From NCBI GenBank assembly GCA_030632525.1, contig DAOVUP010000101.1, forward strand, positions 1 to 6,406: a stretch of 6,406 bases of DNA. Direction: 5' to 3'. Positions 5,961-6,406 of this stretch are shown here, piece after piece. Every line of letters begins with the position of its first letter. Position 1 is the stretch's first letter. The DNA comes from Desulfobacteraceae bacterium. GTDB lineage: Bacteria; Desulfobacterota; DSM-4660; Desulfatiglandales; Desulfatiglandaceae. Below the pieces are notes generated by a model. That model ran no database searches. It was not told the origin of the DNA and saw only the letters and a list, made by a program, of their open reading frames with translations. The position numbers and the translations under genes are program-made.

Positions 5961-6406
5961 TTAACCAGCAGCCCGAGCCGCCACCACTCGATCATCGAAA
6001 GCCTTTTTCTCTTTGCCAATGATCTGGTAGGTTTCGTGACCTTTACCCGCAATCAAGACCAGATCCCCGTTGTGTGCCATCTTAACCGCTCTTTGGATTG
6101 CGTTTTCACGATCCAGATCAAGAATATAATCCTTCAGGCCGGATTCAATCACGCCCTCCTCGATTTGAGCCGCGATTGCGCCGGGATCTTCGGTGCGGGG
6201 ATTGTCCGAGGTAATAAAGACCATATCGCTCTCCAGACCTGCCACACGGCCCATTGATTTTCTTTTTCCTTTGTCTCTGTCACCTCCACATCCAAACACC
6301 GTAAGCACACGCCCTTCTGTCAATAAAACTACTCCACTTACTACTTTGTAATCGTCGCCGTGAGTATTCGCAGCATCTACAACAAGGGCTAATTGGCGTT
6401 TGTTCC
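5961..6406 (-). CDS. murE: MurE C-terminal part (partial; runs off right edge), meso-DAP type
   Basis: This is UDP-MurNAc-L-Ala-D-Glu:diamino acid ligase. The frame is open from the right edge to the TAA at 5963-5961, giving 147 complete codons of the C-terminal domain. The TTG at 6323 is internal and not a real start, because MurE sequence continues upstream of it. Numbering from the first complete codon (6404), clear motifs are TVFGCGGDRDKGKR (35-48), TSDNPRTEDP (65-74), GKGHETYQIIG (120-130) and FDDR (136-139). The DNPR motif marks enzymes that use meso-diaminopimelate rather than lysine. One oddity is that the motif expected as DYAHTPDAL after VV reads DAANTHGDD (codons 10-18). The distance to FGCGGDRD is as expected, so substitutions rather than a net insertion or deletion are responsible. 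The N-terminal and ATP-binding domains lie outside the window. The gene is 9 nt ahead of murF. Confidence 0.95.
   Translation of the reverse strand, partial: NKRQLALVVDAANTHGDDYKVVSGVVLLTEGRVLTVFGCGGDRDKGKRKSMGRVAGLESDMVFITSDNPRTEDPGAIAAQIEEGVIESGLKDYILDLDRENAIQRAVKMAHNGDLVLIAGKGHETYQIIGKEKKAFDDRVVAARAAG

Noticed and set aside
5961..6323. Short independent gene starting at the TTG at 6323
   Set aside because: The frame is open to the window edge and the residues upstream continue MurE (LALVVD), so this is the C-terminal part of murE and not a separate gene.

Overview
This is a stretch of a bacterial dcw (division and cell wall) cluster, with every gene on the minus strand. In transcription order it holds murE (C-terminal part, cut by the right edge), murF, a stand-alone response-regulator receiver gene, mraY, murD, ftsW and the first 26 codons of murG (cut by the left edge). 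Apart from the receiver gene, this is the canonical order murE-murF-mraY-murD-ftsW-murG. I see no RNA gene, transposase, CRISPR array or convincing promoter or terminator, and no gene-free stretch longer than 202 bases.

Layout and spacing: murE and murF are 9 nt apart, mraY and murD 5 nt apart, and murD overlaps ftsW by 8 nt, so these are translationally packed operon genes. Three junctions are loose. murF to the receiver gene is 94 nt. The receiver gene to mraY is 146 nt and carries small inverted repeats. ftsW to murG is 202 nt and is largely filled by imperfect 7-bp repeats. A further 7-bp repeat element with a central hairpin lies inside the 5' end of murD and is translated as an unusual N-terminal tail.

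How the genes work together: MurD, MurE and MurF successively add D-Glu, a diamino acid (meso-diaminopimelate, judging by the DNPR motif) and D-Ala-D-Ala to UDP-MurNAc-L-Ala in the cytoplasm. MraY moves the phospho-MurNAc-pentapeptide onto undecaprenyl phosphate. MurG adds GlcNAc to make lipid II. FtsW polymerises lipid II at the division septum.

Organism: a diderm bacterium with meso-DAP peptidoglycan. The heptameric intergenic repeats and the flavour of the MurD and FtsW proteins suggest Desulfobacterota (former Deltaproteobacteria). That is an inference from memory, not a search result.

I do not see a wholly new system. The observations most worth a second look are the repeat-coded MurD leader, the receiver gene inserted in the cluster, the 7-bp repeats, and a MurE whose normally conserved DYAHTP motif is badly altered.
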